DNA from: Prostheceraeus crozeri | Taxonomy: Eukaryota; Platyhelminthes; Polycladida; Euryleptidae | DNA: 64,000 nt | Assembly (NCBI GenBank): GCA_907163375.1 | Contig: CAJQUW010000944.1 | Location: 1-64,000 of the forward strand | Reading direction: 5' to 3' | Part shown: piece by piece, positions 45,070 to 56,759 of the stretch | Layout of the letters: every line of letters begins with the position of its first letter | How positions within the stretch are numbered: the first letter of the stretch is position 1 | Notes under the pieces: generated by a model | What the model saw: the letters and a program-made list of their open reading frames with translations, nothing else | The model's database searches: none | What the model was told of the DNA's origin: nothing | Made by a program: the position numbers and the translations under genes

Positions 45070-45765
45070 ATCACGTCCAACCGGCGGCACCTGTTTCTGC
45101 AGGGAATGAGGCTGAAAATTGGACTTTCAGAGAATGCACTAAGCCCTATCCATGGCTGCTTCGAATATGTGCGTTCAAAGAAATATTATCAGACACGATC
45201 AAAGAAAGTGCACATCCAACAGCGTGCGGATTGAAGCTTTTGAAAACCCTTTCACCGACTAAAATACCTCGATGAGTCTGACTAAAATGTCTCTTTAATC
45301 AGTGATGCCTCAACCGGGAAGAATGAAATATTTGCTCTCGCCTCTGATCAAGCGCTAAGAGCGGTGTGGCTTCCGATCAGTGATATGTCCGAAAATGTAT
45401 GGAAAGACTTAATAAGTTTCAGCTAAAACTTAATCAAGATGCTGCGTTTTACGACAAAATGACGATTTGACAAATCTTAATGTATTTAGCTTCTTAAACA
45501 GCATGAAGTGCATGACCTACAGAGATGGCTTTGCACGCCGTAGTACTTCTCACTTAATCACAGAAAACACAGACAAATGTCATATTACCGAAAACATCAG
45601 CCTTCTCTCATTAGAAATATATGTCTTTCTGGGATCCTGTCTGACAAGACGAGGTACCAGGTAGACCTCGACAAATGTGCTGTTTCGCAATGGCCATCGG
45701 GTGCACATAATTCTGTGAAAGTCACTTGTTCAGTTTCGTGGGGGCCCGACAATATGTCGAAGGGT
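45070..45765. mobile_element. Diverged foldback of the TAGTCCGG family
   Basis: The left arm (from about 45078, GCGGCACCTGTTTCTGCAGG followed by GAATGAGG) resembles the arm of the 714-bp foldback, and the right part (45640-45757) resembles the complement of the same arm (CTGTCTGACAAGACGAGG). The arms now match each other only loosely and the ends have drifted, so no target duplication can be read. An old member of the family. Confidence 0.6.
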
Positions 45766-46166
45766 CATGGTCGGAGCCGTCCGCAGCCGTGTTAGATGGA
45801 CCGCGGCTCCGAAACCATGGCATTCACTACAATAGAAGTTCCTCTATGGCTGCGACATGACAAGTGAAATTTGTTCACATCCGTTAAAAGGAACTTTTGC
45901 CGTCAGATCAGTCAATTACTAAATTATCTTTCATTCAAGGTAGTCGACTATCTGCAATCTATCTGCGTGTCGGTTTCTATAATCAACTGATCCACTACAC
46001 ATGAGATAATGTCATTCTGATGATTCTTCGTCATTATGAATTCATTTGTTATTTTTGAATTTGACTTATTTGCATCCTTCTAAGTTAATAAATAAATAAT
46101 AATAAGTCATCTTTAGGTTCGGTATCGCGAAATAATTGAGCCGACGATAATGAAGCATTTTGCCTT

Positions 46167-48345
46167 GTGACAATTGCTATTGATTTTGAAATGCCTGAAT
46201 TTGATATCAATACATCGAAATTTGATCCAAGTAACAGTGTCATCCTCTCGACAGAATCATCCGTGCTATGTTTCAATTTATTTCACTGTATTTATATTAG
46301 CCGCAAGTCAGTAATAGGCAACAGGTTGACCAATCACGATCCAAAGACTAAAATACCAGAAATATCAACCATCTATCAGTTAAATGCGCCTTCATCAGCG
46401 AAACCGCATGCATTGGATCATCTACATGCTGATTTAACAGGATGCAAAATTGACATAGCATTCATTACAGAGACACATCTTAAGCAACATCACGACGAAT
46501 CAACGATTAACACGGGTTTGACATTATACGAAAGACAGAAATAAAAGAAAACGAGGAGGAGTTGCACTAATCATTCAACATAACCTGATGTACAAAGTAC
46601 TAGAAATACCGTGTGAGCATGAAGCAATATGGATAGCAACTAACATCAGTCAGCGACAATATGTAGCTGGAGTCACCAACCAAAAGCGCAATATCAAATG
46701 CCAATAATCCATTGTATGACTTCAACAGTGGACCATATTAACGATACATACCCTAATACGATGATAATAGCTGTGGACTTCAACGAACTAGACAACAGAC
46801 AAATTACGGAATCAACTGGCTTATTAGAAATCGTTAAGATGTCAACGAGTTAGACTAATCATTTAGACAGAATATATACCAGTGAACCTCTGAGCTTGAA
46901 AATCACAGTTGTGAAATCGACAGTGAACTCAGACCATGAATGCATCATAGGCATCAATGCAGAAGAATGTCAGATTTAGCTTCCAAAACCAAGCATCGCA
47001 ATGTAATAATATGAGTAAGAAATCCGAAGAACACCACACGCTTCCACGAGGACATGTTGCGCAGTAAACTGGAGTTTCATCCTCACGAAAACGACTTTCT
47101 AGAATCTAGTGAATTTTATCAGATTCTCAGAACAGTCATGGATAGTTACTTCCCGTCGAAAAGAATCACTGTAACATCAAGAGATCCAGCTTTTGTGATG
47201 CCTTGCATTAAAAGATTGCTACGAAAAAAGAACAAATACATTAGAAAGGGCAAATTGAGTAAAGCAAACATTATCAGCAGCAAGATTAGTGAAATTATCA
47301 TATCAAACAATTCATCAAGGCTTAAATCAAGTAAATCTAAGGATATTTGGGCAGAAATAAGAAGAAGTCATTAACAACAATATAAATCTAACAGGAAACA
47401 CTATGAATGACTACTACGCTGAAACATCAACTGATCAATCACACGAAGAAATTTTGTGCAAAGAAGGACCAACTAACAACTAGCAGCAAAGTACTTATGC
47501 GAACCGATCACGAAGCTATTCAATGCTTCACTTCAAACTGGGATTGCTCCAGAGCAATGGAAGCCAGCTCTTATTAACCCTATACCTAGGATCACACGAC
47601 CAAAGAAACCAAGCGATTTCCGACCGATCTCAATGACATCAGATCTGTCGCGACTTTGCGGAAAAATTATTACTAAGAAATTCATAAATCAAACTATGAC
47701 GGGGAACAGCCTGTACAATGATCAATACGCTTTCCGACCAACAGGAGGCACCACATCAGATCTGCCTTGATAGCAATTCTAAGTGAAGTATCGGAAATTC
47801 TAGAAAATCACAACATTGCTCGAATGGTGAACTTAGACTTCTCGAAGGTTTTCGACACAACGAGAAGATCAAAGTTACTTGAAAATCTTGACAATTTGAT
47901 TATCCCCGACCAGAATTACGATTGGATTCCTGACTTTTATACATCACGTAAGCAGGCAACGAAGATGCATGGGCAAATATCGGATGCAACAGACATCAAT
48001 GCAGGCGTGGTTCAGCGATCGATAATTGAACCAAATGCATTGAAACCAACCATCTCAGGCAACATCATAATTAAATATGCAGATTACATATATCTGATTG
48101 TACCGACGGAGAATTGTGAAACAACAACAGTCGAGTTGCATCACATAAAGGAGTGGGCATCAAATAAAAACCTCAACGAAACAAAATCGCAGGAAATAAT
48201 CTTTCAAAGACCCAGACCCAACACGGAGCCGCCACATCTTCCTAACATCAGAAGAACAGAAGTTGCCTTCACAGAAACTGCATATGGACGATCACGTGAG
48301 CAGGGTATTAAAAAATGCAACAAGAGCATGCACGCAATGGGGTAA
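46167..48345 (+). pseudogene. Decayed CR1-like LINE ORF2 (endonuclease, linker, RT)
   Basis: 46380-46545: endonuclease N-terminus with SSAKPHALDHLHADLTGCKI and AFITETHL. It continues after a frameshift with GVALIIQHNLMYKVL. 47054-47374: the linker typical of CR1 elements (YFPSKRITVTSRDPAFV, IKRLLRKKNKYIRKGK). 47480-48345: RT with ALINPIPR, PSDFRPISMTSDLSRLCGKI, QYAFRPTGGTTSDL, NLDFSKVFD (motif A Asp kept), and IKYADYIYL, where motif C has Tyr for the second Asp. Several frameshifts. Shares its 5' leader with the LINE at 41.4 kb, so the two are likely relatives. Confidence 0.82.
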
Positions 48346-48722
48346 TGAAAAGTCGAGGAGCTAAGCAGCATGCACTCCATCCAATGTACTCAACAATGAT
48401 AACCAGTAAGATTTTGATCCTGCTCCCAGCTGATGGGGATTCACGAACGCTAACGAAAGGGGGAAGATAGGGCAACATTTGAAGCGAGGAGTGAGGTGCG
48501 GTTACAGAAAAACGGCGAACGCAAGTTTAATAGTTGAGAAAGAGTGAAAAGAGACTGTTTAACAAATAATACAGCACCGGGGCACGTGCTCCATCGACTT
48601 CTACCACCGGAAACAACACATAGCATGCAGGAACCTCAGACCTAGCCTACATCGACCATCAATGCGATCAGCGGACAGAACTTTATCCATCGAATGATTA
48701 ATTTTATAGTGATACTACTTTT

Positions 48723-49825
48723 TTGAGTTACGATTTATCTCATGCCTTCGATAGTATTGATCACAATTTGATTTTATCTAAAATGTCAAAACTGAACTTG
48801 CCATTCTGTCTGATTTCTTGGCTAGCCTCATACCTTCACAGTAGGAAAGCAATAGTAAAATTGAATGATCATTTTTCTCGCATTTTGAGCATTGGGAAAG
48901 GGGTTCCACAGGGCTCTGTGATGGGACCTGCGATTTTTTTGCTTATTTGTCGGGGACTTTCTTGCATCAAAAGTTTCGCATGTAACTGCTAAATATGTTG
49001 ATGATGTAGCGATTGTGATGCCACTAAAAAGTAGTGATTTGGACAGCATTCGTTGTGACATTGAATGTAAGACGAATAATATGCTGCGTTGGTGTGCAAA
49101 TAACCGGCTGACACTAAATCGTAATAAATCAAATGCCATGTTTGTGTCAAGAAATCCTGTATCATCTGATCTTCCTCTCTGTATCAACCATGTTCATATG
49201 TCGAAGCTTCTGGGTGTGATTTTAAATGATAATTAAACTTGGGATGATCACATCGAATATCTACGGTGTAAACCAAGTCAGCGCATTCATATCATTCGCA
49301 AGTTGAAGACTTTAGCATCAGCTGCAAAACTCCCGAAATTTATATTGTGCTCATTCGGTCTATCCTGGAATATGCCTGTCCAGTTTTTGTTTGCCTTCCT
49401 AAGAAAAGCAGTAAAGTGCTGACAGGAATTGACAGAAGGGTTCATCGAGTTATATATAACGGGTGCACATAATATGAGAAATGTCTGCCAGACTCTTTAG
49501 AGTGTTGAAGAATTTTGTTGGATATAGAATTGTTTTATCAGATTGAAAATGGTGATCACATCCTCCATGACTTGTTGGATATAGAATTGTTTTATCAGAT
49601 TGAAAATGGTAATCACATCCTCCATGACTTGCTACAACTGCAACTACCACGAAGTGATTTTTACTCTTTTCCTTCTGCTCGAACTGATAAATATGCGAAT
49701 TCGTTTGTCCTTTTTCTCTACGATATCTTCATGAAAGCTCTTGAATCTAGACAATATTTGCCGCGACTTTTATGTACATATTGAGTTTCATTTCACAATA
49801 ATAAACGCATACTTAGTTACTTACT
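48723..49825 (+). pseudogene. 5'-truncated CR1/L2-like LINE with TTACT tail
   Basis: RT from motif A onward: YDLSHAFDSIDHNLIL, LISWLASYLHSRKAIVKLND, GKGVPQGSVMGPAIFL, a frameshift, then AKYVDDVAIV (motif C as YVDD, catalytic pair kept), LTLNRNKSNAMFV and LLGVILNDN, followed by WDDHIEYL. It ends with AATAAACGCATA and imperfect TTACT pentamers (about 49805-49830). Related to the intact LINE at 9.5 kb. A 57-bp tandem duplication lies within the C-terminal region (49519-49632). Confidence 0.82.
49519..49632 (+). repeat. Tandem duplication of a 57-bp unit in the LINE tail
   Basis: Two adjacent copies of TTGGATATAGAATTGTTTTA and following text, differing at one base. It keeps the reading frame (57 is a multiple of three) and so duplicates 19 codons. 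Confidence 0.9.
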
Positions 49826-49829
49826 CACT

Positions 49830-52325
49830 TACTTCTTGTTGACTTCTTATCTTCTGCCTCGAATATTTGTAATCGCTATACGTCTGTCATTTCGAAATAT
49901 AGCATGTTATTATTACTAAAATATTTTTGACTTTTGACTTATCATATTTTTTTCAAGTATCAGGACAATGTGCATTTCAAAAAGCTTAGCCGCAGATTGA
50001 TGACACAAGAAATAAAACATAATGCAGACACGTAAATTTCTAAGTATCATAGATTTGCAAGCTGAATATCTTTGCAATCAACCCGAATTCAGGTTGGTCG
50101 GATTCGCATATTATTATAGTTTAAAGCGCAATCTGTGAAAAGAAAAAAAGAATATTGAGCTGCATTTTCGGTTGAAATATCATCAACAATCCTAGTTCAC
50201 ATACCTCAACATCGGCACAACTACCTCGCTATTTAAAGATGCATGAATGCTTGGAGTAAATTTTAGATATGCAATTAACATATTAAGCTAATGTTTGCGG
50301 ATATAGGGCAAATACTCCCTTTAGAACGCTACTGACACTTACGTTTAACACACTACTGATGTTTAATTATTATTTTCACGTTGTGTGTGCATAAAAGCAG
50401 CATTCAATAATCTTACCGAGCACTTGCTGAGACGACATGTCAGTAGTGTGTTAAAGTAGTAACTGTGAAATATCCTCATAAATTAAGTTAATGTGCTAAT
50501 TGCATATATCAAAATTCATACTGCACTGTAAACATCATAATTCGGTTGCACCTAACGGCCCTCAGCATCTCATAATATTCGTACCTGTGATTAGGTAGAA
50601 TTTTCAAAGGATTTCGTGCATAATCTTCAAACCTTTTATTCATGAAAATATAGCGAGTTACATGTGACGCTGGATACAATAATGAGGCATGAAGCATATC
50701 AACTTTGATAACAAAACTTCTTATTGGTCTGAGAATTTACAAGAAACATGAAATAATGACAATCAAGTGAGAAAGGTAATATGATGTTGACATCGTGTTC
50801 GAGTCATAGAATGCCCATTAAATCAACTCATTGTGTCGCAGATAATACTCATATAAAGCTGAAAATATTGTGATCGAGCCAAACTCTTTTCTCTCAGTTG
50901 TGTTCATGTTGTGAATTGGAATGAACGGATCAGTTGAATTAAATTTAGGATTTTCTACTTAGTATTTGTTAACATCATCTTGTAAGTTTATTCAAATTTT
51001 GGTATATTTCTTTACATTCTTTTTGATAGAATGTCTTTAACATGTGGTTAACTGGTTGTCATTAGAATAGCTCTTTGATTTTTCTTAGCAGTTTTCAAAG
51101 AAAGGAGAATTTGTTTTGATGCTGTCCAATTTTATGCATTGCATCAAATTGGCTTCCGCCCATGCTCTCCTTGGCAAAAGTATAGGCCCAAGTTATTGCA
51201 ACAAGTTGACATAGTAGATTTAATATAAAATGTTCAAAGTCACTGAGATAGAAACAAAAACCTATGAAAGCATCATGACGAATACAATTGTTGCTATCTA
51301 GATAAGTTATTAATCATTATCTAGCATGGATCTTTTAACTGTCGCTCTAATTGTTAGCGATAACTTTGCATGTTGTCACAAAACTGTTGATGATGTTGTT
51401 CCTACTTTGTTTATCTTGATCTCCGAAGAGCTTTCCATTTAAATTGACTTCCTGGCAACCGCCGACAATGCGATTGAATCAATAGTTACACTTCAGACTT
51501 TCCAATGTGAATTTTGATTATTTTCGCGACTTTATATCTTTCAATGACACTGATTGCCTTGGTGTACGCATCCCTGACCAACGTATTACTCAGTATGATG
51601 CTATACTTTCAAGTTGCGAAGCCATTCAATAGAGATGTTGACTATTGCGAAATTACTTTGATAGAGACCATTTTATCCTGAAAATTCTAATCACAATGAT
51701 CGTTGGGCATCAATGTAGTCTGAATTTGAATACAGAATGCGTGTTTAATATATTTAATTTTCAATTATACATGCACATGTCAGTACAGAATATGTCATTT
51801 AAATCACAGATCATTGAGTTGCCGCAAAGCATTCAGATTCCCTCGACGTCTTTTTAATGATGATATCCGAAGTTGGTGTGGTTAAAGCAAGATATCTACG
51901 TATCAGGACAATAATACAACAAAGTGAAAAGTGTCTTCTTCAGGTACAATATTTGTTCATCGAAGTTACAGGCAGACGCTTCGCTTTGTAAGCTTTCTGG
52001 ACGCCAGGTGAACAAAACTGATACTAGTGTTTTAGACAATTAGAATGACTAAATTTGATCATGCATTTAGCTTGCTAATGCATACTTACTTATGTAATCG
52101 TATCATGCCCTAAAATCATTGCAGCTTCTTTGTAATTTCGCTGTATTCATTTGATGCTTTCGAAATTACTAGCTAAATATCTAGCTTTAGAATGCTCATT
52201 CATCAACTGGCACATACAGTTTTGCATTCAAGCTGATATTTTATTGTTAAATCGTTAAATGTTTATTGTTGTGCTTTTAAGTGTTCTCTTTCTTAAATGC
52301 ATTGTCTCCTTCAGTTTCAAAATTG
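49830..52325. other. No recognisable gene (49830-52325)
   Basis: AT-rich DNA. A small inverted repeat with TTTAACACACTACTGA at 50343-50359 and its complement near 50440-50455 may mark an old MITE. The rest is unassigned. Confidence 0.3.
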
Positions 52326-52334
52326 CTACAATGC

Positions 52335-52522
52335 AAAAAATTTCAGATGGTTAACAAGATTTTAGTTTTGGATTCTTATCATGAAGTTTTTGACAATTTT
52401 TTTAAACAGCATGTATGCTATCTAGATAAGTTGAGCATGTGTGCTGATTAAAAAAAATTCTTCGAAAACTTTCTGATAAGAATCCAAAACTAAAATTTTG
52501 TTAACCACCTAAAATTTTTAGT
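52335..52522. mobile_element. Small MITE-like inverted repeat element, about 190 bp
   Basis: The left arm includes GGTTAACAAGATTTTAGTTT and GGATTCTTATCA (52349-52382), and the right arm is its complement, ending TTTTGTTAACC. The match extends outward with a few mismatches to about 52335 and 52522. The arms are about 45 bp; the loop contains a CTATCTAGATAAG palindrome. No clear target duplication. Confidence 0.65.
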
Positions 52523-52631
52523 ATGATTTTTTAATCAAGATATATCTTCATTCATAAGTTATGGGAAAGCATTGCGAACAATACTTGGAAATGATCACTT
52601 TTGCCACACAAAGGGTGCCTCCGTACTAAGC

Positions 52632-52701
52632 TGGAACCGGTCGGGATCTGTCCACCCGGAGTCCACCGATGACCGGCGCCGGTCGACCTGGACCGGTTCC
52701 A
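52632..52701. repeat. GC-rich palindromic island
   Basis: A sharply GC-rich patch in AT-rich DNA, bounded by GGAACCGGTC and GACCGGTTCC with ACCGGCGCCGGT in the middle. Likely the core of a decayed mobile element; it lies downstream of the glycosyltransferase stop codon. Confidence 0.45.
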
Positions 52702-52822
52702 TTTCTGCTCCGGAGTGTCGTCAGGTTTCGCTGATAAGTCAAATAGCCTGTTTACAATTTTAACTGCAACATCATATTTATGAATCAAAGAGTAACATCA
52801 TTTACAAGATGTCCAAAATATT

Positions 52823-53051
52823 TTAGCTATAATACGAATACTTAAAACTTGTCCGCCACAATCTCACAAATAAGTCACGATCAATATCATTATCCCAAGA
52901 CATGATAAACAAATAGTCCGATATCATATGGGAAGCCAGACTTGGTTTGCTTGTTGCACTCCCGAATCCGTCGGCGAATTTAGTAAGAGGCACTCCCAAC
53001 CGCTGCGTCAAAATACCGGTGCAGAATGCATCCTCGATCCGAATATGTTTA
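52823..53051 (-). CDS. Beta-1,3-galactosyltransferase-like enzyme, last exon
   Basis: The exon starts after TTCTTTGCAG (acceptor at 53052-53053) and runs to a TAA at 52823. The first base completes the codon left open by the upstream exon, giving a continuous frame (SVYS then KHIRIEDAFCTGILTQRL). IEDAFCTG (about 53015-53036) is the conserved E-D-x-x-x-G motif of GT31 galactosyl- and N-acetylglucosaminyltransferases, in which the Glu/Asp pair is essential for catalysis. The following 55 residues are the usual short C-terminal tail. These enzymes are type II Golgi membrane proteins that add galactose or GlcNAc in beta-1,3 linkage. The acceptor sugar cannot be told. Intact, with no stop or shift. 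The first 5' exons were not found in the window. Confidence 0.78.
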
Positions 53052-53339
53052 CTGCAAAGAATATCTTTATATAGATTATAGGTATGCACATTTCAGGAAT
53101 ATGCAAACACAATTAATGCATATTAATGCACAACTGAGCATAAGCAGTATAATCAATCTTGCCAATCAACAGTACAGTAAAGGCTAATTAGTAATTTGGC
53201 TACATGTAAGCATATATTTTAAAAAGGCTGTTTTAGCCATCTTTAATATTTGTACATTTACATACACATATAAAATAGCTGACACTGTCGGCGCGATGCA
53301 TGAGCCTAATGACAACCTGTCATTTTGCACATAGGGATC

Positions 53340-53745
53340 ATCATCGAAGTTGAAAAGAATATCGTCAAGACACCTTTAAAAGATGTCGAGGAGCATCTTT
53401 TCTAATGGGAGTGTCATCATCGGTCAGTAAGGTCAAAATAAGGTGAATGGTATCATCGATAGGGACATTCGTATAAAGATTCGTAGCATCAAAGCTCATC
53501 ATTCCGCGGTCTCCAGAGTCCAGAGTTCTGCGTCTCAATGAGATCCGCGAACTCAAATATGTCTTTGATGCCGTAATCTCTAGGAATGATTTGTTTCAAG
53601 ACATTATCAAGTCACTTGGCTAATCGAGAAGGATAAGTATTGATCATCGATAGAATCGGACGATGTGGCGGGTCACTGAACTGGCAGGTCCTTCTGAACT
53701 TTTGGCAAGCCGCATAAGCGAACTGGTTGCAAGTCAACAGGCTAA
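53340..53745 (-). pseudogene. Penelope-like reverse transcriptase, core fragment
   Basis: Minus-strand remains of a Penelope-like element RT, in shifting frames: LPKVQKDLPV, PHRPILSMINTYPSRLAK, IIPRDYGIKDIFEFADLIET, then in one open frame (53365-53556) MMSFDATNLYTNVPIDDTI, the S-x-D-V-x-x-L-Y-T-N-V-P motif A region that distinguishes Penelope and telomerase-like RTs from LINE RTs. The catalytic Asp of motif A is kept. Downstream RT motifs are missing on this strand. Confidence 0.8.
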
Positions 53746-53779
53746 ACGGTAAGTCCAGACAACTTTATCGTAAATCTCT

Positions 53780-54345
53780 GTTCACCTGGATCACCCTGGA
53801 CGGGCCAGGTCCAGCTTCAGCCTGCCGGATGATCTGGTAGCACGGGGTGACCCCTCAGTGACGGGGTGACCTCTCTTGCTCCAACATTCCACAAGTTTCT
53901 ATTCGCAGCCACGTCTTCGATAAGAGACCTGGTCTTCAACCCGCTCTTCACCATAGTTCTCCAGCTTGTTCTTGGACTTTACTTTCCACGAGGCGCAGGT
54001 TCTTGCTTCCAAGCCCTGAGCAGATGCTATCCTCTGATCTTCTGAGCAGATGTCCAAACCATCTCCATCGACGGGTCTCGACTTCTTTGCTTATCGGGGG
54101 TACTTTATGCGGTGGATATGGCTGCTACGCATCCTATCTTTCCTTGTCTTGCCCACTGACCACCTCAGCATCCTCATTTCGGATACCTCCATCGCATGTA
54201 GGTCAGCGATCTTTGGGGCCCAGAGTTCAGCGTGGTATAACATAGCCGGTCTAAACACTGCGCAGAAGACCTTGCCTTTCAGTCGTAGCGGCATCTCCTT
54301 ATCACAGAAGACTCCAGTCACTTTCTCGTAAATCTCTCCTCCTCC
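53780..54345 (-). pseudogene. LINE ORF2 C-terminal fragment inserted in the Penelope element
   Basis: Minus strand: KVTGVFCDKEMPLRLKGKVF, FRPAMLYHAELWAPK and SEMRMLRWSVGKTRKDRM, then after a frameshift RRWRWFGHLLRRSEDS. This is the conserved C-terminal block of a widespread LINE group (usually LYGAECW, EMRMLRW, RWFGH). It separates the N-terminal and core fragments of the Penelope element, so it arrived later or marks a composite insertion. Confidence 0.75.
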
Positions 54346-54369
54346 AAAATGAAAAGATATTTCTTTGAA

Positions 54370-55260
54370 CGAGGACAAGAAGCGCATTTTGTCAATTTTC
54401 CTGACCATCAAAAATGTATTCATTTTTGATGTGATTACTGCGCTTGCCAATTACGATGCCATTTCCTTTATCAAATTTGGAAATGTAGAGATGCTTGCGA
54501 GTGGCTGGTTCACGAAGAACTTTCAGCTTTCGAGCCCATTTTTGAGCCAACTTTTCGCGGGAAAAATAGGCTTTAAAAGTTGATCTGAATTTATGTTGCA
54601 AAGAATTGGTCATTTTTCGTCGAGTTAGCAAGAACTGGCAGTTTGTTGGAAAACAGTTTGGGCGTGAGCTTTCTCTCCATTGATATTAACTTTCACATTG
54701 GACCATATCATCGAAAATCCCAGACTGAGAATTTCCTCTTCATCTTTGGAAAGTTTCGCGTCCGATGGATTTATCATGGAGGCCGCAGTGGGCTTTGTGC
54801 ATTATTTTTATACTGACTATTGATTAGAGAATTAAGTTTCTTCTCATGGCTGGTACGAATCATGTGCTCCACTTTCTTGAGGTGATGTCTCATGATAGCT
54901 TCAAACATGATTTCATTGTCGCGGTCGAGGGACTCAAGTGCACGAGGAAAAGCCTGATCTATTTTTAAATCAGTCTTGGCTTTTTGATGACCTTTTTGAG
55001 GGATTTAAACTGAGTTTTACGCATCATGAGGAATTATCAATTTCTTAAATTCACTCGCAAAAATTTTGGTGCAACTTGAGCACTGATGCATGACTGAAGA
55101 GACATTACTTTGCGATGGGCCCGAATATGCTTCTTACCTATTTAAGTCAATTTCTCTGACGATTGTCGAATCTTTGGCGGCAGGATTGTCTTAACAGCTG
55201 TGTAGGCGAGTGTCCTCAAAGTCATTGGACAACTTCTCAATGATTGATTTGATGGTGATT
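54370..55260 (-). pseudogene. Penelope-like element, N-terminal region
   Basis: Minus strand: a decayed segment with KLSKDEEEILSLGFSM, which resembles the conserved LSxxExxxLSxGLxF stretch of Penelope proteins, then an open frame at 54392-54631 with FDKGNGIVIGKRSNHIKNE, the DKGNGxV motif that precedes the RT fingers in this family. It lies upstream of, and in the same direction as, the RT core at 53340-53745. Stops and shifts make it inactive. Confidence 0.72.
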
Positions 55261-55263
55261 TGA

Positions 55264-55440
55264 TAATGTCTTGAAACCCTTTACTCCGAAAGATTTCGGC
55301 ATCAAAGGCACATTTGAGTTCGTAGATCTTATTAAGACGCAGAACTCTGGACTCTGGAGACCGCGGAATGATGAGCCTTGATGCTAAGAATCTTTATACG
55401 AATGTCCCTATCAATGAGATCAATGCGTATAGCATTATTT
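55264..55440 (+). pseudogene. Penelope-like RT fragment in opposite orientation
   Basis: Plus strand: TPKDFGIKGTFEFVDLIKTQ, then after a shift MMSLDAKNLYTNVPINEI. This is nearly the same sequence as the minus-strand copy at 53450-53620, placed head to head with the N-terminal part of the minus-strand element. Penelope elements often carry such inverted partial duplicates. Similarity stops abruptly after 55440. Confidence 0.75.
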
Positions 55441-55736
55441 TTGAGATAAATATAAGCGACAATGACTTTTTCAAAGTTTTGCTCATGTGTTATTCAGCAT
55501 TATGTATGCGACTAGAAATATGTATAAAAAACATTGCTTGTTTTAGAACAATATTTTCAAACTTGCTTCAAACCCATCAGGCGCAATATAAGCATGTTAT
55601 AAGCGCATATATTCAACGACACTATATTGATTCAATTAATCGACAGGTTTTTTCATCGCCAGGGGAATGAGAGTATCATGCATACATAGATAGTTAAAGA
55701 CATACATTAACTCAATAACTCATAGACATCAAATTA

Positions 55737-56121
55737 TGGTAACAAAATCAACAAAGTCTTACCTGATACTACTCGTATTCGCCCTAATTTTAGAACCAAT
55801 AAAAATTCAAAGTTTCGCATGGATAAAGATAAAGTGAAAGCCGAATTAAAATCGAATGTAGTATGCAAGTATGTTTGTGAGCAATATAACAAATGCTATA
55901 TCGGCAGCTCTGTGCGTCACTTTATCACCAGAATGAATGAGCATCTTGACGCCTATCCTACTCCTACTGAAGTGAGCATGTACATTCACCCTCCTACAAA
56001 AGACGGTTTTCAGATAATCAGTAGTACCCCTTTCCAATATTGCTCGAGTCTGCAATCAATTGAGTTGAAGAATTTAATGAATGACAGAGGAAGTGCCTAT
56101 CCCCTGTCCATCAATTTGTAA
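55737..56121 (+). pseudogene. Penelope-like GIY-YIG endonuclease domain, open reading frame
   Basis: The C-terminal part of a Penelope-like protein on the plus strand. TTRIRPNFRTNKNSKF leads into an open frame (55819-56121): NVVCKYVCEQYNKCYIGSS, then RHFITRMNEHLDAY. This matches the family pattern, a vVYk-type strand, CxxCx3YIGxS/T, then RxxxRxxEHL with the catalytic Arg and Glu. In the canonical GIY-YIG motif the first part is usually degenerate in Penelope elements, as here. The domain nicks target DNA for insertion. All its motifs are present, but the RT to which it belonged is broken. Confidence 0.82.
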
Positions 56122-56560
56122 ATTGTGTCTATATCACAGAATTAGACATGCCGTCTCTTCTTCTGTTTGACTAGAAAGGAAACTTTGGAACCTGTAATGC
56201 CTATGAAATGGCACAATCTGCTGACATAACACTACAGAAATCGAACAATGAGCAGTCAGTTCAACATTAAATACGGCATTCAAATTGTGCGAAATTTCAG
56301 TGACTGTTATCAACCGGATCAAACAGCAAAAAGACACACATAGTCGCTGGCAAGTTCTACAGAGAAGTTTGTGAACCTTTTTTCGTGCGCTTGCTAACTT
56401 TTTAAATAATGATCTGAGGGCCCAACATTATTGAGAAAACTTTTGCGCAATGATCTGAATTCTTCGAATCTGAAGGAATTAACACCAATCCGCAAGCGAT
56501 GCACGACTATTTTTCCTATCTCTGTAAGTTATTGAAAATTTCCTTTTGCCCACTTAGTAA

Positions 56561-56759
56561 GGCCTCAGCCACACTGAAAGCAAAACAAACATGAGCGTCC
56601 CGAGCGTATCGAGCAAACGCATGTCCGTAAGGTATTAATCGCTCTGGTTTGCTTTGCTCGCAGTGTGGCAGTCTACAACTGCTGTAATGATGACTTTATA
56701 TTTGCTGCAAAACGCTTTGCTCGGAAACGCTTGGAAAAGCTCGCAGTGTGGCTAAGGCC
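56561..56759. mobile_element. PIF/Harbinger-type MITE, 199 bp
   Basis: Ends GGCCTCAGCCACACTG and, read inward from the right, GGCCTTAGCCACACTG (16 bp, one mismatch), flanked by TAA on both sides (56558-56560, 56760-56762). TAA/TTA target duplications and ends starting with GG are the rule for Harbinger elements. The interior contains repeated GCTTTGCTCG and GAGCAAACG strings and is richer in GC than the flanks. No coding. Confidence 0.88.

Noticed and set aside
41378..46004. LTR retrotransposon with direct repeats at 41.4 and 45.9 kb and a gag-like zinc knuckle
   Set aside because: The repeats are only about 93 bp, lack TG...CA ends, and the RT fragments nearby are of LINE type with no protease or integrase seen.
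50343..50455. Small MITE with TTTAACACACTACTGA ends
   Set aside because: The inverted match is only about 16 bp and no target duplication could be read.
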